Positions 36,760 to 49,383 of a stretch of DNA of 64,000 nt are shown piece by piece. Source of the DNA: Dermatemys mawii (lineage: Eukaryota; Chordata; Testudines; Dermatemydidae). The notes under the pieces were generated by a model, which had not been told where the DNA came from, searched no databases, and worked only from the letters and a program-made list of their open reading frames with translations. The stretch covers positions 6,780,540-6,844,539 of the forward strand of contig ML677328.1 in the NCBI GenBank assembly GCA_007922305.1, given 5' to 3'. The translations under genes and the position numbers were made by a program. Each line of letters begins with the position of its first letter. Position 1 is the first letter of the stretch.

Positions 36760-36910
36760 ACCTAAGAACCCTAGTCAAGGACCAAGACCCCATTGTGCTT
36801 AGCACTATACCAGCACAGACAGTCCCTGCCCAAAAGAGTTTTCAACCTAAGTCAAAAGACAACTGATGAATAGGCAGACTGACAGGGAAGTACAGTGAGA
36901 CAATACTGGG
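36760..36910 (-). repeat. MIR/L3-like 3' fragment
   Basis: CCCCATTGTGCTTAGCACTA and GACAGTCCCTGCCC are typical of an old amniote SINE/LINE 3' region. The match is by eye only. Confidence 0.4.
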
Positions 36911-37324
36911 GAGCAAAAAGAATTTAATTTAAGCAGTTGAGAAACTGCCTTAGTCATTTCCTTCTGCATGCTTTCTATGATATCTCTTGTCTTTTTTTGA
37001 TAGTGAGAATCTTGAATATAGAGGTAGCTTATTTATCCATTTAGTGCTCTTGGCCTAACAGATTATCTGGGGTGCTGCACAAAAGAATTTAAAACAAAAT
37101 TTTCACTGAGGCCAGCCAAGAAAATTGTACAAATCCAAAAGGAAGGACTGGGGTCAAAAGAAACCAACATTTTCACAGACATTCCAACCCAGAATGAAAA
37201 GCTTTGCACTGAGCCTGTGCTCTAAAGGGAAAGAAATGAAGGTTCAAAGAGATCCCAAAACAACATTGTGATCCAAGACATTAACAGCAGCCAACCCTGC
37301 CCCTCTCCTTGACAGGTTTCAGAG

Positions 37325-37445
37325 TCTAGGCTACACCCCAGGCCTGAACATTGACACTCCTATTTTTAGCCCCACATCATGAGCTCAAGTCAGTTGACCT
37401 GGGCTCCGGGACTCACTGCAGTGGAGTGCTGTTTTTTTCCCCTGT
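37325..37445. repeat. Partial copy of the 21.9-kb MITE-like family
   Basis: It contains TAGCCCCACATCATGAGCTC, CAGTTGACCTGGGCTCCGGG and ACTCACTGCAGTGG. These mirror motifs of the element at 21921-22203 in the opposite sense, including the poly-T run before the end. Confidence 0.45.
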
Positions 37446-37465
37446 ATATAGCTCCTGTATAGTTC

Positions 37466-37655
37466 TTTTCATTCACAGATCTCAAAGCACTTCACAAAGG
37501 TGGTCAGTAGCACTATCCTCATTTTACAGATGGGGAAATTGAGGCACAGAGTTGATGTGACTTTAAGATCACCTAGCAGGCTTGTGTCAGAAATGAGAAA
37601 AGCACCCAGTTCTCCAGAGACCCCATCCAGTGTTCTACTAGGCCACCCTGCCTGG
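37466..37655 (-). repeat. MIR SINE fragment
   Basis: CATTTTACAGATGGGGAAAT, GAGGCACAGAG and a trailing CTACTAGGCCACCCTGCCT are the reverse complement of MIR head-to-core sequence. One of the clearer MIR copies in the window. Confidence 0.7.
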
Positions 37656-37659
37656 ATTA

Positions 37660-38790
37660 TTTTTACATAGTGTCCTGTCTGTGTATAGAACTAAACTTGA
37701 ATGGTTAGGGTTGATTTTTTTTCACTGAACATGATGGTGTATGTGAAATAGAAAGCTACATTTTTTGTCTGAGGCTTATTTAAGGTTTTTCCAAGTTTTC
37801 TGCTGTGTCAGCTGCAAAATGCACAAATTGCCACTAGGTCTGTGTCTCCAAATCACTGCTCATATTAGTTGTTTTTGCTACCTCTGAAATTTTCTATGAA
37901 GGGATGTCAGATATAATCTATCAGTTTAGTGTTATATAAAATCATATGCAAATATACAAGAGAGAGACTTGTGCAAGCTTGAAGCAGCTGTTTCTCCACA
38001 ATAGGCTGAGTTTATATATTCTTCCCATCTAGAGTAGAATAGAAATGCAATTCATCTTCAATCTGGTCCAGACTTTGTGAGACATTTACTAATCAGAATT
38101 ATACTTTGATGTAAGCCCATGCCTTCTTGAGCTATTGTATAAAGAGCTCTGAGGAGAAGGCTGAATTTGTATCAAAATATGATTATGAATTTAAGACGGG
38201 CAATCACTCCCATCTGCTGGGAAAACAGCTACAAATTCATCCATCACTTGTATTAGAGAGACAATGAACAATGTTGCTGTAGTCTAAAAGCTGCCTACGC
38301 CATTCAGCGATTGCTCTGTTCAAGTGAAATCCTTGAGTATCATTTGATGTCAATGGGGTTGTACACAAATTGCTGAGGGCATCATCTGGCTTGCAGTATC
38401 TTTATTATATGTGGTGATGACAATCACAATGAAGATTTCAGGGGGAATTTTTTCTTTCAGGTCAACATTTTCTAGTTTTTGATCAAAAAACAAAAAGCAG
38501 TCATAGCAAGATTGTCTTTTCCCCTCTTAACTTGTTACACTCACCCACAGGTCCCAGATTCTCACAACAGATGCAGCTCTGTAAGGAGTATATTGTACAT
38601 CACTTCTAAACTTAAATAGTTTCGGTATGAATCATTCCCTAAATCAGAGAAATGACTGGCTGCCTCCCTGCAGAGAGATGTTTCAGTCATCATTAGAGAA
38701 GGAGAACTTGAACAATATACGTCTGCTCGTTGTTTACAATAATAATTCAGGCAGGTCTTGTATGCCCTGGTTTTCTCCTTAATCTCCAGA
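37660..38790. other. No gene recognised
   Basis: No motif or named repeat was found up to the solo LTR at 38798. Confidence 0.5.
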
Positions 38791-38797
38791 ATCTGCA

Positions 38798-39496
38798 TGT
38801 AGCGGGGTGGCTACCCGCTCCCAGCCACGAAGGGTTAAAGTCAGCCCAGGGAGAAGGCTGGGGCAGCAGTGTAAAGCCCAGGCTGATTGGGAGAGTAGGT
38901 TCAGCTGAGTGGCCCCATCCCAAACACTCCTCAGGCCCTTATAAAGGGGCTGAGAGGCCAAGGCAGATACATAGTCTCCTCTGACTGCAGAGGGAGATGG
39001 GCCTAGCTGCTGGGGAGACTTGATAGGATACCCGGAGTGGAGCAGGGCTGGGGCTAGGCTAGAGGAGCTGTGGGAGCTCCAGCCTGGAAACCCCCAGGCT
39101 GCAGGGCCTGGTAGATGGTCCCACAAGGGATACTGGGATTGCAGGGGCAGCCCTGGGGCAAGCAGAGGCAACAGGCCAATCCCCCTTTCTGGTGATGAGT
39201 GGGAATGACACTGCAGTCTGCCCCAGAGAACGGGGGCAAGTGGTGACTGGCAGTTGCCTAGACTGAGGCAAGGTGGCGATAGGAGTGGGGGTTCCCCAGG
39301 GAGGGGAGATCCTGAGACTGCGGGGGTACTGCAGCGGTGCAGCACCCCAGCGAAGAGGGCACCGGCGTCCGGGAGGGACACAGGGGCGAGCAGCAAGTGG
39401 GACTACAGCCTGCAGAGGGCGCTCCGGACGCTGGAAGAGCTAATTTCTGGACAGACCTGCAGGAGTCGCCGCAGGGTGAGTCGCCGCTCTGCAACA
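38798..39496 (+). mobile_element. Solo LTR, family 2 (5-bp TSD)
   Basis: A 699-bp GC-rich unit starts TGTAGCGGGG and ends CTCTGCAACA, flanked by a perfect 5-bp duplication CTGCA (38793-38797 and 39497-39501). A TATA-like box CCCTTATAAAGGGG lies at about 38937-38950. No coding interior is present. The 5-bp TSD with TGT/ACA termini fits a Ty3/gypsy, ERVL or similar LTR. Several overlapping ORFs on both strands reflect high GC only. Confidence 0.82.
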
Positions 39497-39501
39497 CTGC
39501 A

Positions 39502-42397
39502 TGTTTATTATTTCACAAAAACTAAAGAGCAAAATCTGATTAAGTGAGAGGGGAGTGATTTCTAAAACTGATGGGGAAGAGGTGGTTGTTTTAACCCACT
39601 GCTCCTTCAATTAAAGGGCTGAGAAACTTCCAAATCCAAAAAACACATCCTGTAAAAACTGGCAAAACTAGACTAGATATTCCTAATATTTCAAAGGTAA
39701 AATCAAGCAAGAACACCTTCCGCTCTCCCGTGTGGCTGGAAAAAACTTTCAGTCCCCCCTTTATATCACATAAAGAAGCAAAAAAGGGCATCAGCCCAAT
39801 GTTTCGCCCTTTCACAGGTTGATTTAATATAATGGGCTAAGATGACTTTCCCTTTAACATCTTACAAATTCTGTCTTCAAATATAGACGAAAACATTGTT
39901 GCCCCCCACTCCCTTCATGAAAGCTCCTGTCTGACACTGAATTGGAAACCTAAAACCAGCTCCCATTTCACTTTCCTGGCATAAACATTAGCAATTTAGA
40001 GCACAGTGACTGGACTGGGGAAGGGAAGTGAGTTTCCCTTTGAAACCACATTGCTAACATGACATAGTGCTGCTACATGATGTTTCAAGCGGATGGACTA
40101 TTGGACATCCCTTAACATGACGACTCTTCTGAGGCGCTTGGACATTATGGTATAGAGCACCATATAAGTAGATAGACGGGTAGATATAGTATTAGCTGTT
40201 TGAAAGTTACCTATGTTGCCTCCTGCTGTTGTAATCCACCTGCTGCTAGACATGAGCTGATTACAACTAACTGATAGAGGGATTAGTGGAACAGTTTTTA
40301 AAACCCATTTCACAGAGCTTGCTTCTGAGGTGGTAGAAATTTTTGAAAAATTAGCATCAGGGCTGTTTTGACAGGAAGACTCCCAAGATCTGAACAGAGG
40401 AAAAAAATCTGAATGAATCAATGAACCTTTCTACACAGACTGTACAAAGCCTATCACGCAGACAAGGCAACATCCCCAATGCAAATTTTATAAGAACATT
40501 AATTCTTAGCTAGAAGGAAAATTAGCAGAACTCTAAAGACTTGAAAAGTCAGCATGACAAGATCAGCTTCTTTAAACAACTGTCTATAGGCCAGAAAAGT
40601 AGGAAGCGTTCCACTCCCTTGACAAAAATACTTTGATGGTGTTCTAAAACTAATGCCAATCATTCTTCTGAAGTAATGGACAACATATCACTACGACAAA
40701 CAATTCAGGCATTAGTGGCCTTATTAGCCTATTGTAAACAAAGTTGCCATCAACTCACCACTCTGTAGGCTTAGAAGGTTATCTTCTTACCTCTCTCATT
40801 ATGGATAACATGCATTCCTTCAATAGTTACTGGCTTCCCTCTTATACCACAACAATTTCGAAAGAAGCAATCAGACCCGGATATAAACAAAAAGTCACAG
40901 ATCAGCAGATGGAAATTAAAAGGTGACCCCCCTGTATTTCAACTACTGACAAACCTCTGTCTGCATATAAAATTCACATCAAACATGTACCATCCTAAAG
41001 GCTTGTCTTCACTTGTATGTGAAAGTTACTTGTTTGCCACCTAAATTCAAGGTACTTATTATGTTTGCAAAGAATAGTGCAGATGCTCCCTACACATGTT
41101 CCCGGATACACATAGGTATGCAGCCAAATGTGAATCTTGCAGCATGCCCTGAAAGTTAATCTATCTGGGTTCCATGAAATAAGGAGAGTGGAAGTAAGCT
41201 CCAGATTAAAGGACTCTTTCTGGAAAATGCTTTTCCAGTGCCCTTTCCCTGCCTCTTTTATACCATGGGACTATCAGCACAAGTGCCTCCTCCAATTACA
41301 ACTACCATCTCGCCACAGAGACTGCCAGATAACCAAAGCTCAAATCATTTGAAGATTTGTAGTGCAAAACCAAACAACCTTAATTTCTAAGTTTTTTACA
41401 TTGCCCCTATCACCACTGAATACTTTTCAAGTATTTTAAATAAAACCCAAACTCTTTAACACCCTCTTTCTTCCCTTCGTGTAAGGAATCAATGGCTAGC
41501 TTGATGAGAGAAGGGGGGAGGAGAAACAGTGTTTAATTAATTCCAAGTGAGAGAGTGGTATTTAGATGAGGCAGGAAGAAAGGAAACAAACAAATGGTGG
41601 AGAATGTGGTCTGGTACTGAAAGATTCCTCAAGAAGTTCTTACAAACCTATGGCATTGCTTTGAAGGATGACACTACTTTTCCATGGCACAGCATCAGCA
41701 AAATCATGCTCCATAGAACTTTTCCAGATTGTAAATTGCTTCATAAACCCAGTCTCACTTCCACTCAACTCCAGAAGCTAGCATCTCTCACTGTAAGGAA
41801 CTAGCTTATGTCACTGAGAACAGCAACAGCATCTGAAAAGGCCTCATGAGTTGGGGACAGAGGGATGCCTTGGTCAAAAACAGTAGTCTGCTAGTGATTG
41901 TGGTGTGTCACTAAATCTTTACCTCTTTGGCCTCCTTACTGGGAAGATTTTACTACAAATACACGTTGAAATCTAGCAGGGTTCAGGCAGCTTCAGTGAA
42001 CTGTGGTGGTGGTAGATTCCTCTTGCGTGGCAAAGTAAGAGAGGTTCAGATTTTCACCAGGAGGAGATAATAGTCTTAATTTGTTTTTAATGTATCCATA
42101 TTCAGGCCAAGAAATTACTATTAGAAACTAAAAGTGCAATTAAAGGAGATTTTTTTTTTTTTACCACATAGCACTTCTTTATCTGTGGAGAGAAATAGAC
42201 CAATAGCGAAACTTGGTGATGTTCTCTCTTCTCCACAGCCTAGATAAGAACTCAAGGCGGGCGATCACCTTGAAGCTAATTGTATTTTCTTAAAAAGAAA
42301 CTTATTGTGTCATCTGCATTCAGGTTACTGTATCTAAAACTGGCCTGAGGAAAATATATACTTGTACACGGAAATGAAGGCTGAATTTTCAAAATTC
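39502..42397. other. No gene recognised
   Basis: Noncoding-looking sequence; the 107-codon minus ORF at 40098-40421 has no recognisable domain. Confidence 0.5.
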
Positions 42398-42472
42398 AAG
42401 GTGAAATCCAGGCCTCTAATGAAGTTCACAGGAGTTTTGCTATTGACTTCAGTAGGGCCAGGATTTCACCTT
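42398..42472. repeat. Palindromic repeat
   Basis: AAGGTGAAATCCAGGCC and GGCCAGGATTTCACCTT are near-perfect arms around a TATTGACTTCAGTAGG centre. It is 75 bp long. Confidence 0.75.
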
Positions 42473-42474
42473 AG

Positions 42475-44100
42475 GCATAAGAGCCCCCACCTGTATGCGC
42501 TGAAGTCAGAGGCAACATGCAGCGGACACAGGATAATGTCTGTAAACTGAACCTGCAAAAATACATACACAACCAAAAAGTAACAGCTTGAGCATGTAAA
42601 ATGAAAGTTGTACATTTGGGAATTACTTCACAGCACAGCAGGGATATGAATTGCCCTCAAGACAGACACACATACTGCAGGTGTCTAAATTCATTTTGCT
42701 TCTAGAAAGAGACTTGTATCTACAAATCTGCTCCTGTATCCAGCGGTTTCAGGCTTTTTATGTTTGAAGTGAGTCAAAATGTTTACTACGTACAGGAACT
42801 CTGTGAAATTCAGGCCCTTTGGTTTTCAAGGGTTCATGCTGACTCATTCCTGGCCTTTCCTTTGTGCAGATTCTTATCACTCCAGTTTAGCTTTTGAGTT
42901 TGAGGTTTGAACAAATCCAGGAGCTCAGCTGCAAGTTGACAGGATTTGCCTCATTTTAGTTTGAAAATTGGTCCAGGCTTGCTGAAAAGTGCATAAATGT
43001 AATGTGAGTTTGGGTTTGCAACATAACTTGAAGGGTGCACTTTTTTTTACTATTTACATTCACTTTCTAAACTCTGCTTGAGTGTAGTGGTTTTATAAAG
43101 TTCCCAGTAGGCTGACTGTAGTCATGAAACACATTCACCCATCATTTAAAAGTATATTTAAATTAGTTTAACCAATGTAAAGTTATTGCAGAGGAATGTA
43201 AAACATGCAGAAATCTACCAATTTAAAATGTGCTTTTTGGAGGATCAGAATTCTTAAATAAGACAGACTAAGAAAATCCCAGTTTGCTGTTTAAAAAAAA
43301 TAAAAACCCCACAGAACTAGGAGACTGGGACTTTAAAAACAGCCTCAGTACTGTGCATGTATAGCAACTATTTGTGAGTTGTCTTTTCAGTGAATTTTAT
43401 GCTTATGACAATGAAGATATAATAGTACACTAGATGACAGACATACTATACCAGAATGCTACAAAAGGCCTTGACCTTGCAAACACTTATGCATTCAAAT
43501 CAATGGGACTTATGTGCGTAAAGTGTTTGCAGAATCAGGGTCCAAGATGTCCCACACTATTTTGCCAATATGTCTCCTTAACTAAAGTGGATCAAAACAC
43601 TTAAAAACAATGTTGCAGAAAAAAATTCCAATTCTTAAGTTTTAATTTTGTAGCATTTAAATATTGATATGCATGGTTTCTCTTTTTATATTTTTTTCAT
43701 GTTTTCCCTTTTCTTCCTTCCCTCAATCGTTTTAATAAATTGATTTTAAAGATAGGAAAGGAAATGGGAAAAAAGTTTAATTAGATATTGCAAACAAATC
43801 TACGTTTTTTTAAAAAATGATTTTTATTCTTTTTTTACCAAAATGTCTATATAGAAAACAGGCCATTTTCTAATAAAAAAACCTGTGAAAACATGTAGCA
43901 AGCTCTAGTTCATCTACTTTAACACAAATAATTACAATAAATACACTCAGAAAACTGCTTTTAATTAAACTATAAAGATAAAACAAAATAAATGTCAAAT
44001 GTTTTTGGTAATCCCCTTATGGGCATTTCATCACCAGGGGAAGTGAATGCATAAGATGAAATTTACATTGAGAATTATTCATTTGGCTCTACTAGAAATA
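42475..44100. other. No gene recognised
   Basis: Very AT-rich between about 43600 and 44000 with poly-T and poly-A runs. Only the palindromic repeat at 43467-43544 stands out. Confidence 0.55.
43467..43544. repeat. Palindromic repeat
   Basis: GACCTTGCAAACACTTATGC and GTGCGTAAAGTGTTTGCAG plus GGGTCC are arms around an AAATCAATGGGACTT centre. Confidence 0.6.
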
Positions 44101-44104
44101 CTTT

Positions 44105-45700
44105 ATTTTTTCCCCTTACGGTATATTAACTAGAGGTTTATCTAGCTTTGTTTTAAATGTCTCTCGCAACAGAGCTTCCACTACTTCTTCTGGGGAACAA
44201 AAATAGTCCACAAGCTGCTATACATCTCTCTTAGGAATTTTTTTGTGATGTTAGCAAAAATTCCTCTTTCGTTAATCATTCCATCACTTCCTAATACATG
44301 TTGTTGTACTACCACCTTGAAATATTGCATACTATTATGTCATACTTCAATTATCGCTTAGCTATGCTTTTGTGATCAGACACACCCCTGTAGTTAAACC
44401 TTGAACACTCATGTAATAATCTTCAAACAAAATATGCTTTGTGAAATGTCATTTGAAAGCTAATAACTCATTGCTTAAAAATATCATGGTGAAGTGCATT
44501 TAGCAACACTATATGTGAAGTTATGAACATCAACTGAAATGATGACTGAAATATGTTTACCACACAAGTCTTGTGAGGGGATAAACCTGTTTCGCAAAGA
44601 CAAAGGACAAGTTGATGCCTCTAGCCAGGTCAAGCTAATTGGCTGGTCAAATGGCCATTCTTTGGCAGAGGATGGGGCAGGAACAGATTAATCCGCATAT
44701 TAACAAACAACAACATGGAACCCTGAGACTCCATCTCTCTGTCCTCCACAGTCCTAGTGGAAAGGATCTGTATCTAAGGGTAACCCCCAAGAAAATGCAT
44801 TTCAAAAGGTGACTTAACTATAAAAGTGAGGGTTAAAACACACTCCAGAGATACTCTCTCTTTCACTGAAGATGACAAAAGAACCAGCCTTTGAACTTTG
44901 AGATGAGTTCTGACGTGAGCATTTGGTCAGCCCTATTGCTGGGAACATGAGGTAAAATTTTTACCTTGAATAAGTCTAGTTGGCTAAGTTTTAGCTACTA
45001 GAAAGTGTTTTATCTTTAATTCTCTGGTAACTATTTTTGACTTTAATGCCTTATACCTGTACTCACTTAAAATCTCTCTTCGGTGTTAAATAAACTTGCT
45101 TTATTCTTTAATCACAATGAATCCAGTATTGTGTTTCAACTGAATTGTATGGTAACACTTAAAGTAGCCAGCTGTTAAATATTTCCCCCTTATGGGCAAC
45201 AGATCTCTAATATCTTACTTGTCCAAGAGAGGACTGGACAGTGCAGAACTCACTTTTGAGAGGGAAATCCAGGACTGGGAGTGTGTTGGACTTACTTGGC
45301 AAGGGTTAACCAAGGCTGGTAGAAGCCAGAGTGCTACTGGAGTGTTGCTGGAAGGCTGCAACTATACACAGACACTCAAGACACTCGTGACCTGCATGCT
45401 GTTTGGCTGTTTATGAGGGGCCCAAGTTGGGAGTTACAGCAGCAAAGCATTGTTAGGCACCCAACATTGCAGGGCAGGTGGTGACACGACCCCTCCCTAG
45501 TCTGGATTTCACCCCCAGGAAATGATAGCTCTACATATTTATCAGTTAACTTTTCCTCATGTCCACATCTCTAGCTTCAAGATCTTTTGTTGTTGTTTTC
45601 TCAACTCCTTCCAGTTTACCAATATCTTTCTGGAAGTGAGACTCACAGAATTGAATACAATATTCAAGGAACCTGAGCTATGCTGGAGAAGTATTATTAA
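44105..45700 (-). mobile_element. CR1-like LINE fragment split by an LTR insertion
   Basis: The left piece (44105-44335) contains a CR1-like 3' region (complement of GTTTTAAATGTCTCTCGCAA, CTTCCACTACTTCTTC). The right piece (45520-45700) continues it (complement of CTCAACTCCTTCCAGTTTAC). Between them lies about 1.18 kb of unrelated LTR-like sequence. Both pieces are old and untranslatable. Confidence 0.55.
44335..45520 (+). mobile_element. Probable LTR of an endogenous retroelement, nested in CR1
   Basis: About 1.18 kb interrupts the CR1-like repeat. It has LTR-like architecture on +: an AATAAA at 45089-45094 followed by a pyrimidine-rich stretch, and a GC-richer end resembling R-U5. No gag, pol or env reading frame is present, so it would be a solo LTR. 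Terminal TG/CA and a target duplication could not be fixed with confidence. Identification relies partly on recollection of a turtle repeat. Confidence 0.45.
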
Positions 45701-45736
45701 GTCAACTGTGCTTTTGTAAAAAAGCCTCAGAGAATC

Positions 45737-46265
45737 TTACTGACCACAAATACTCAGAAGCTTAGGCTTGTGTGTCAAAAACGAAACCACCAGTAGCACA
45801 GTGGCCTCCATACTGTGATTATTGGAAGACAGACTTTTCTGGTTTTCACCAAAATCAACAGAATTCTGGTCTTTGATGCCTAGAACATACCCCAAAGTTG
45901 TGTAGTGTTTCTTTTTCAAAAGTTATTGCACCACTGACAGAAATACCATTAAGTTCAGTGTGAGGCCTCACTTTCCTTGGCCAACAATGACCTGACATCC
46001 TCTATTTCAATTGTCATTTCTGGAGCTGTGTCTGCCAAATTGCGCACAACATAGTTGGTGAAAAAATAAACATGTGTCTTTTAATACAATTTCTTTTGCC
46101 TTTAGTGTCTCATTTTTCATGAGGTTAAAAAGTGGCTCAGCTTTCCTCACTTTGGAACAATGTTGTCTGGAACTTTGTTTTGAAGCTATAGCAGACCTTT
46201 CATCCTTTAAGCCCAGGATGCCTGTCTGCAACTGCTTCAACTCCAGGCCATGGTCTTTGAAATCT
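45737..46265 (-). pseudogene. Unidentified decayed coding-like stretch
   Basis: On the minus strand two open blocks (46240-46007 and 45919-45737) lie in the same frame, separated by three stops in 86 bp. They read like protein (LGLKDERSAIAS, GIKDQNSVDFGENQKS). A one-frame change near 46060 also gives a plausible ADTAPEMTIEIEDVRSLLAK segment. I do not recognise the family with confidence. It could be a pseudogene exon or chance open frame in an old repeat. Confidence 0.25.
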
Positions 46266-46269
46266 TAAA

Positions 46270-48310
46270 TGATCAATAATACTTTCTGTCCCTGCTGTGT
46301 GCTGCAGGGGAAAGATATCTTTCATGGTAAATTTAGCAAACTCCCATGTGCTTATCTGCCAGGAAAATTATTGGTTTTTTGACTATTCTCTCACTGTTAT
46401 ACAAAGTAGATCCCTGTATCTCTGAGAACAAAAAACATACTTTACTTGTTTCAGAAATAATAGAGTACAATTAGTCTTCATGTCTCCCAAATAGAGACTC
46501 CTTCTTTCAAATGTAAAGCCAGTCTTTCATCTGCTCAAGAGCATATGTTTTGAATCATGATGGCTAAATGGCCACCATCTTGTACAAATCCAAGTATCAG
46601 AGGTTTACTTAGCAGAGTTAACTCATTCCATGAAAATGTTCCCCTTCTACTGTAGTATTGAGAGATTCAGTTATGTGATTTATTACAAAGACTAGGGCTG
46701 TACCATTGATCACTTCAGTATAAATGGATATATAATTAATATGTCTGTGTATATGCCAGACCACACCCCATCAATTAAAAAAGGATTTTAAAGTGATCTA
46801 TAGATCTATTATCTATTTAAATAATGTGCCCAGCTCCATAGTGTATATAGGCAATGTAATTCATAATGGAATTAGATGTCTAATCTATGTTCTGATTTAT
46901 CTTATTCCTATTATTCAAAATAATGTATTTCTTCATAACCTCTTATATTTACTGGAAATTAGCACCTATTTGCTTAAATTGTATTAGAAGCCTCTTATGT
47001 TGAGTAATGTTTTTGAAGGACATACATTAAAAAAAAATTGTTTAGCAAAACTTACAACACATATAGAGTACCAACACCTACCTCCTCCTTTCCAAAACTG
47101 TTAACATATATCCAAAGTCAGATTGCATACTATTTTATAAACCATATTAAGCACACATTCAAACTAGGTTTATATTATTTGATAAGTCACCCCTACACAA
47201 ACATAAAAGGTTAGTCTTTAGCATTATTTTATATAACATAAAATGCAAGCTTAGTTGAAAGTATTCTATGTCAGAGTTGATAACTCTTTTTTACTTCTCT
47301 GTCCACAAGCTATGCCCTTTCCATTAAGGTAAAGCAGTAATGCTTTCGGAATTTGAGGTATGGAATGGAAGTTAAACTTTATTCAATTTGCATTTAATAC
47401 AATACAACCAGCAGGGGCATATTAGGGAAACCTACATTCCAGTATATAAGATACAATAGATACAAATTGTGAACTTAAACAAGCATTTACACACAAACAC
47501 ACACCACCACAAGACTTTTAAAGGTAGCCCAAAAAAACAGGGCACAGGGATAAAAATATCTGATCTGATTTTAAGAGAAAACTTTGACATCACTTTGAAA
47601 TGTTTATTTAATGAAACAGTTTTGTATCTGTTCTTTGTTAGTTATCATGCTTTAGCATGGATAAATGCATGTCATACAGCCTCATTGAGCATTCTGTTCC
47701 CTCCCATCTCCTCTTCTCCCTTTGTCTTTCCAATTGTCTAATCACTTTTTCACAAGGAGTCAGAAAATGTAAACACCCACAAAGGCACCAGGAGTATTGG
47801 GCATACATACCAGGGCAAAACTGCAAGAGTGGTCACTGGGATGAAACACTAACATCACTAAAATCCTTGTCTGTACATGCTTAGAGGTATTTCATAGAAG
47901 ACACTCAAAAGCCATCTTTGGGCCCTAGAAAAATAGCAGTGACTAAACAGGAAACCTAAAAAGAACAATGAGATTCACAGCCAATGGTGGTCCATCTAAT
48001 TTATCATCGCTATGAAGCAGCATCCAAAAATTAATTTCCCTGAGCTTGTATAAATCTTTATTATGTACACAATGCCTTAATAAAACATAACCTCTAGCTC
48101 ACCTGTGTCCCACCTCATCTCTCCCAGGCACTTGTGTTTTGTACTCACTAGTGACGAAGAAGTGAAATAAAAAATTAGAAAACAACATTTAAAAGAGATA
48201 ATATCTCTACCTTTCAAAAATACCATTGGCTTGTTTTTAAAGTTTTGCCTAAATGGACTGCTTAGCCCACAAATACCCCCAAAGAAACAAAAACTTCGCT
48301 AAATGCAGTT
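46270..48310. other. No gene recognised
   Basis: AT-rich noncoding-looking sequence up to the second family 1 solo LTR. If HPGDS has a nearby noncoding first exon it could lie here or further upstream, but I cannot point to it. Confidence 0.5.
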
Positions 48311-48317
48311 TACAAAG

Positions 48318-48914
48318 TGTGACGGAGTCAGACCAGAAGGGTATAGGAGAGTGCTGGAAGGCAGGTATATCAGCCACAGGATGTGCAGGCCCCTGTTCCC
48401 TGGATAGCCATACAAAGGCTACTCCAGGCCAATCAGGAAGCTTCTAGAAAGGAGTAGAAACAGCTAGCCTGATTGGCTTCAGGTGTCCCAATCAGGCACT
48501 GGCTGAAACCAGATAAAAACCTCCCAGTTAGTCAGGTGGGCTGTGGGTGTCAGGAGCTGTGAGAGGAAGTTATGCTGTTGGTGAGACTGAGTGGTGGACA
48601 ACATATCGTACGCAAGGAAGGAGGCCCTGAGGTAAGGGTGAAGTGGAGTTTGAAGAAGTGGGGACTGCTGTGGGGAAGTAGCCCAGGGAATTGTATTGTG
48701 TTTTGTGGCTAAAAGGTCAGCCATCTTAGCTGATACTATTAGGGCCCTGGGCTGGAGTCCGGAGTAGAGGGAGGGCCCGGGCTCCCCCCTTTTCTGTCTC
48801 CCTTAATTAGTTACTGAGAAAGGGAGGTCACTCTGGGCCTAGATGAGTTTCTGAGGCCCCTAAATCTGCCAGGAAGTGCAGGACCCACAAATACAGACTC
48901 GGAACTTTGTCACA
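48318..48914 (+). mobile_element. Solo LTR, family 1 copy 2
   Basis: A 597-bp unit begins TGTGACGGAG and ends TTTGTCACA. It is flanked by a perfect 4-bp duplication AAAG (48314-48317 and 48915-48918), which confirms the ends predicted from copy 1. It is shorter than copy 1 mainly in the last third. A TATA-like AGATAAAAAC lies at 48511-48520. It sits about 470 bp upstream of the HPGDS exon. Confidence 0.85.
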
Positions 48915-49383
48915 AAAGAGAGAACCTAACATCATTGCAGGTTCATCATTTATGAGTTGTGAAGTGCTTCAGATTCCAGAGAACAATATAAAACTCCCTC
49001 ATTTACAGATGGGTTTTACAATAAAATAAAATTATAAAAGATGAGCCATAGCTTTGTAACTGCATGAAGGAGAGAGATAAAGGGTGTAGAAAGACATGTT
49101 CCTGTCCTCTTCTCTTCCTGACTCTTCTTGTTGAACTCAGACGGTCATCTTAGCTTTAGGCATCCAACTTGGACTATTTTGGCCATTGAATATGGAACTA
49201 TCGGGGTAGCATTTGGTGGCTATGCAGGACAATATGTTGTGGGTAGCAGGCTAACATACATGTTTAATTTGGCATTACGTACTGACATTTTATAACCATG
49301 TCACAAGCACGCAGGTATCTCTTCTATATAAATGTGGCAGGGTAGTTAATGTGTTAAATAATCAAAATGGCGCTTTCTTTCAG

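Noticed and set aside
38779..39396. 205-codon minus ORF
   Set aside because: It lies within the GC-rich solo LTR at 38798-39496; high GC gives open frames on both strands.
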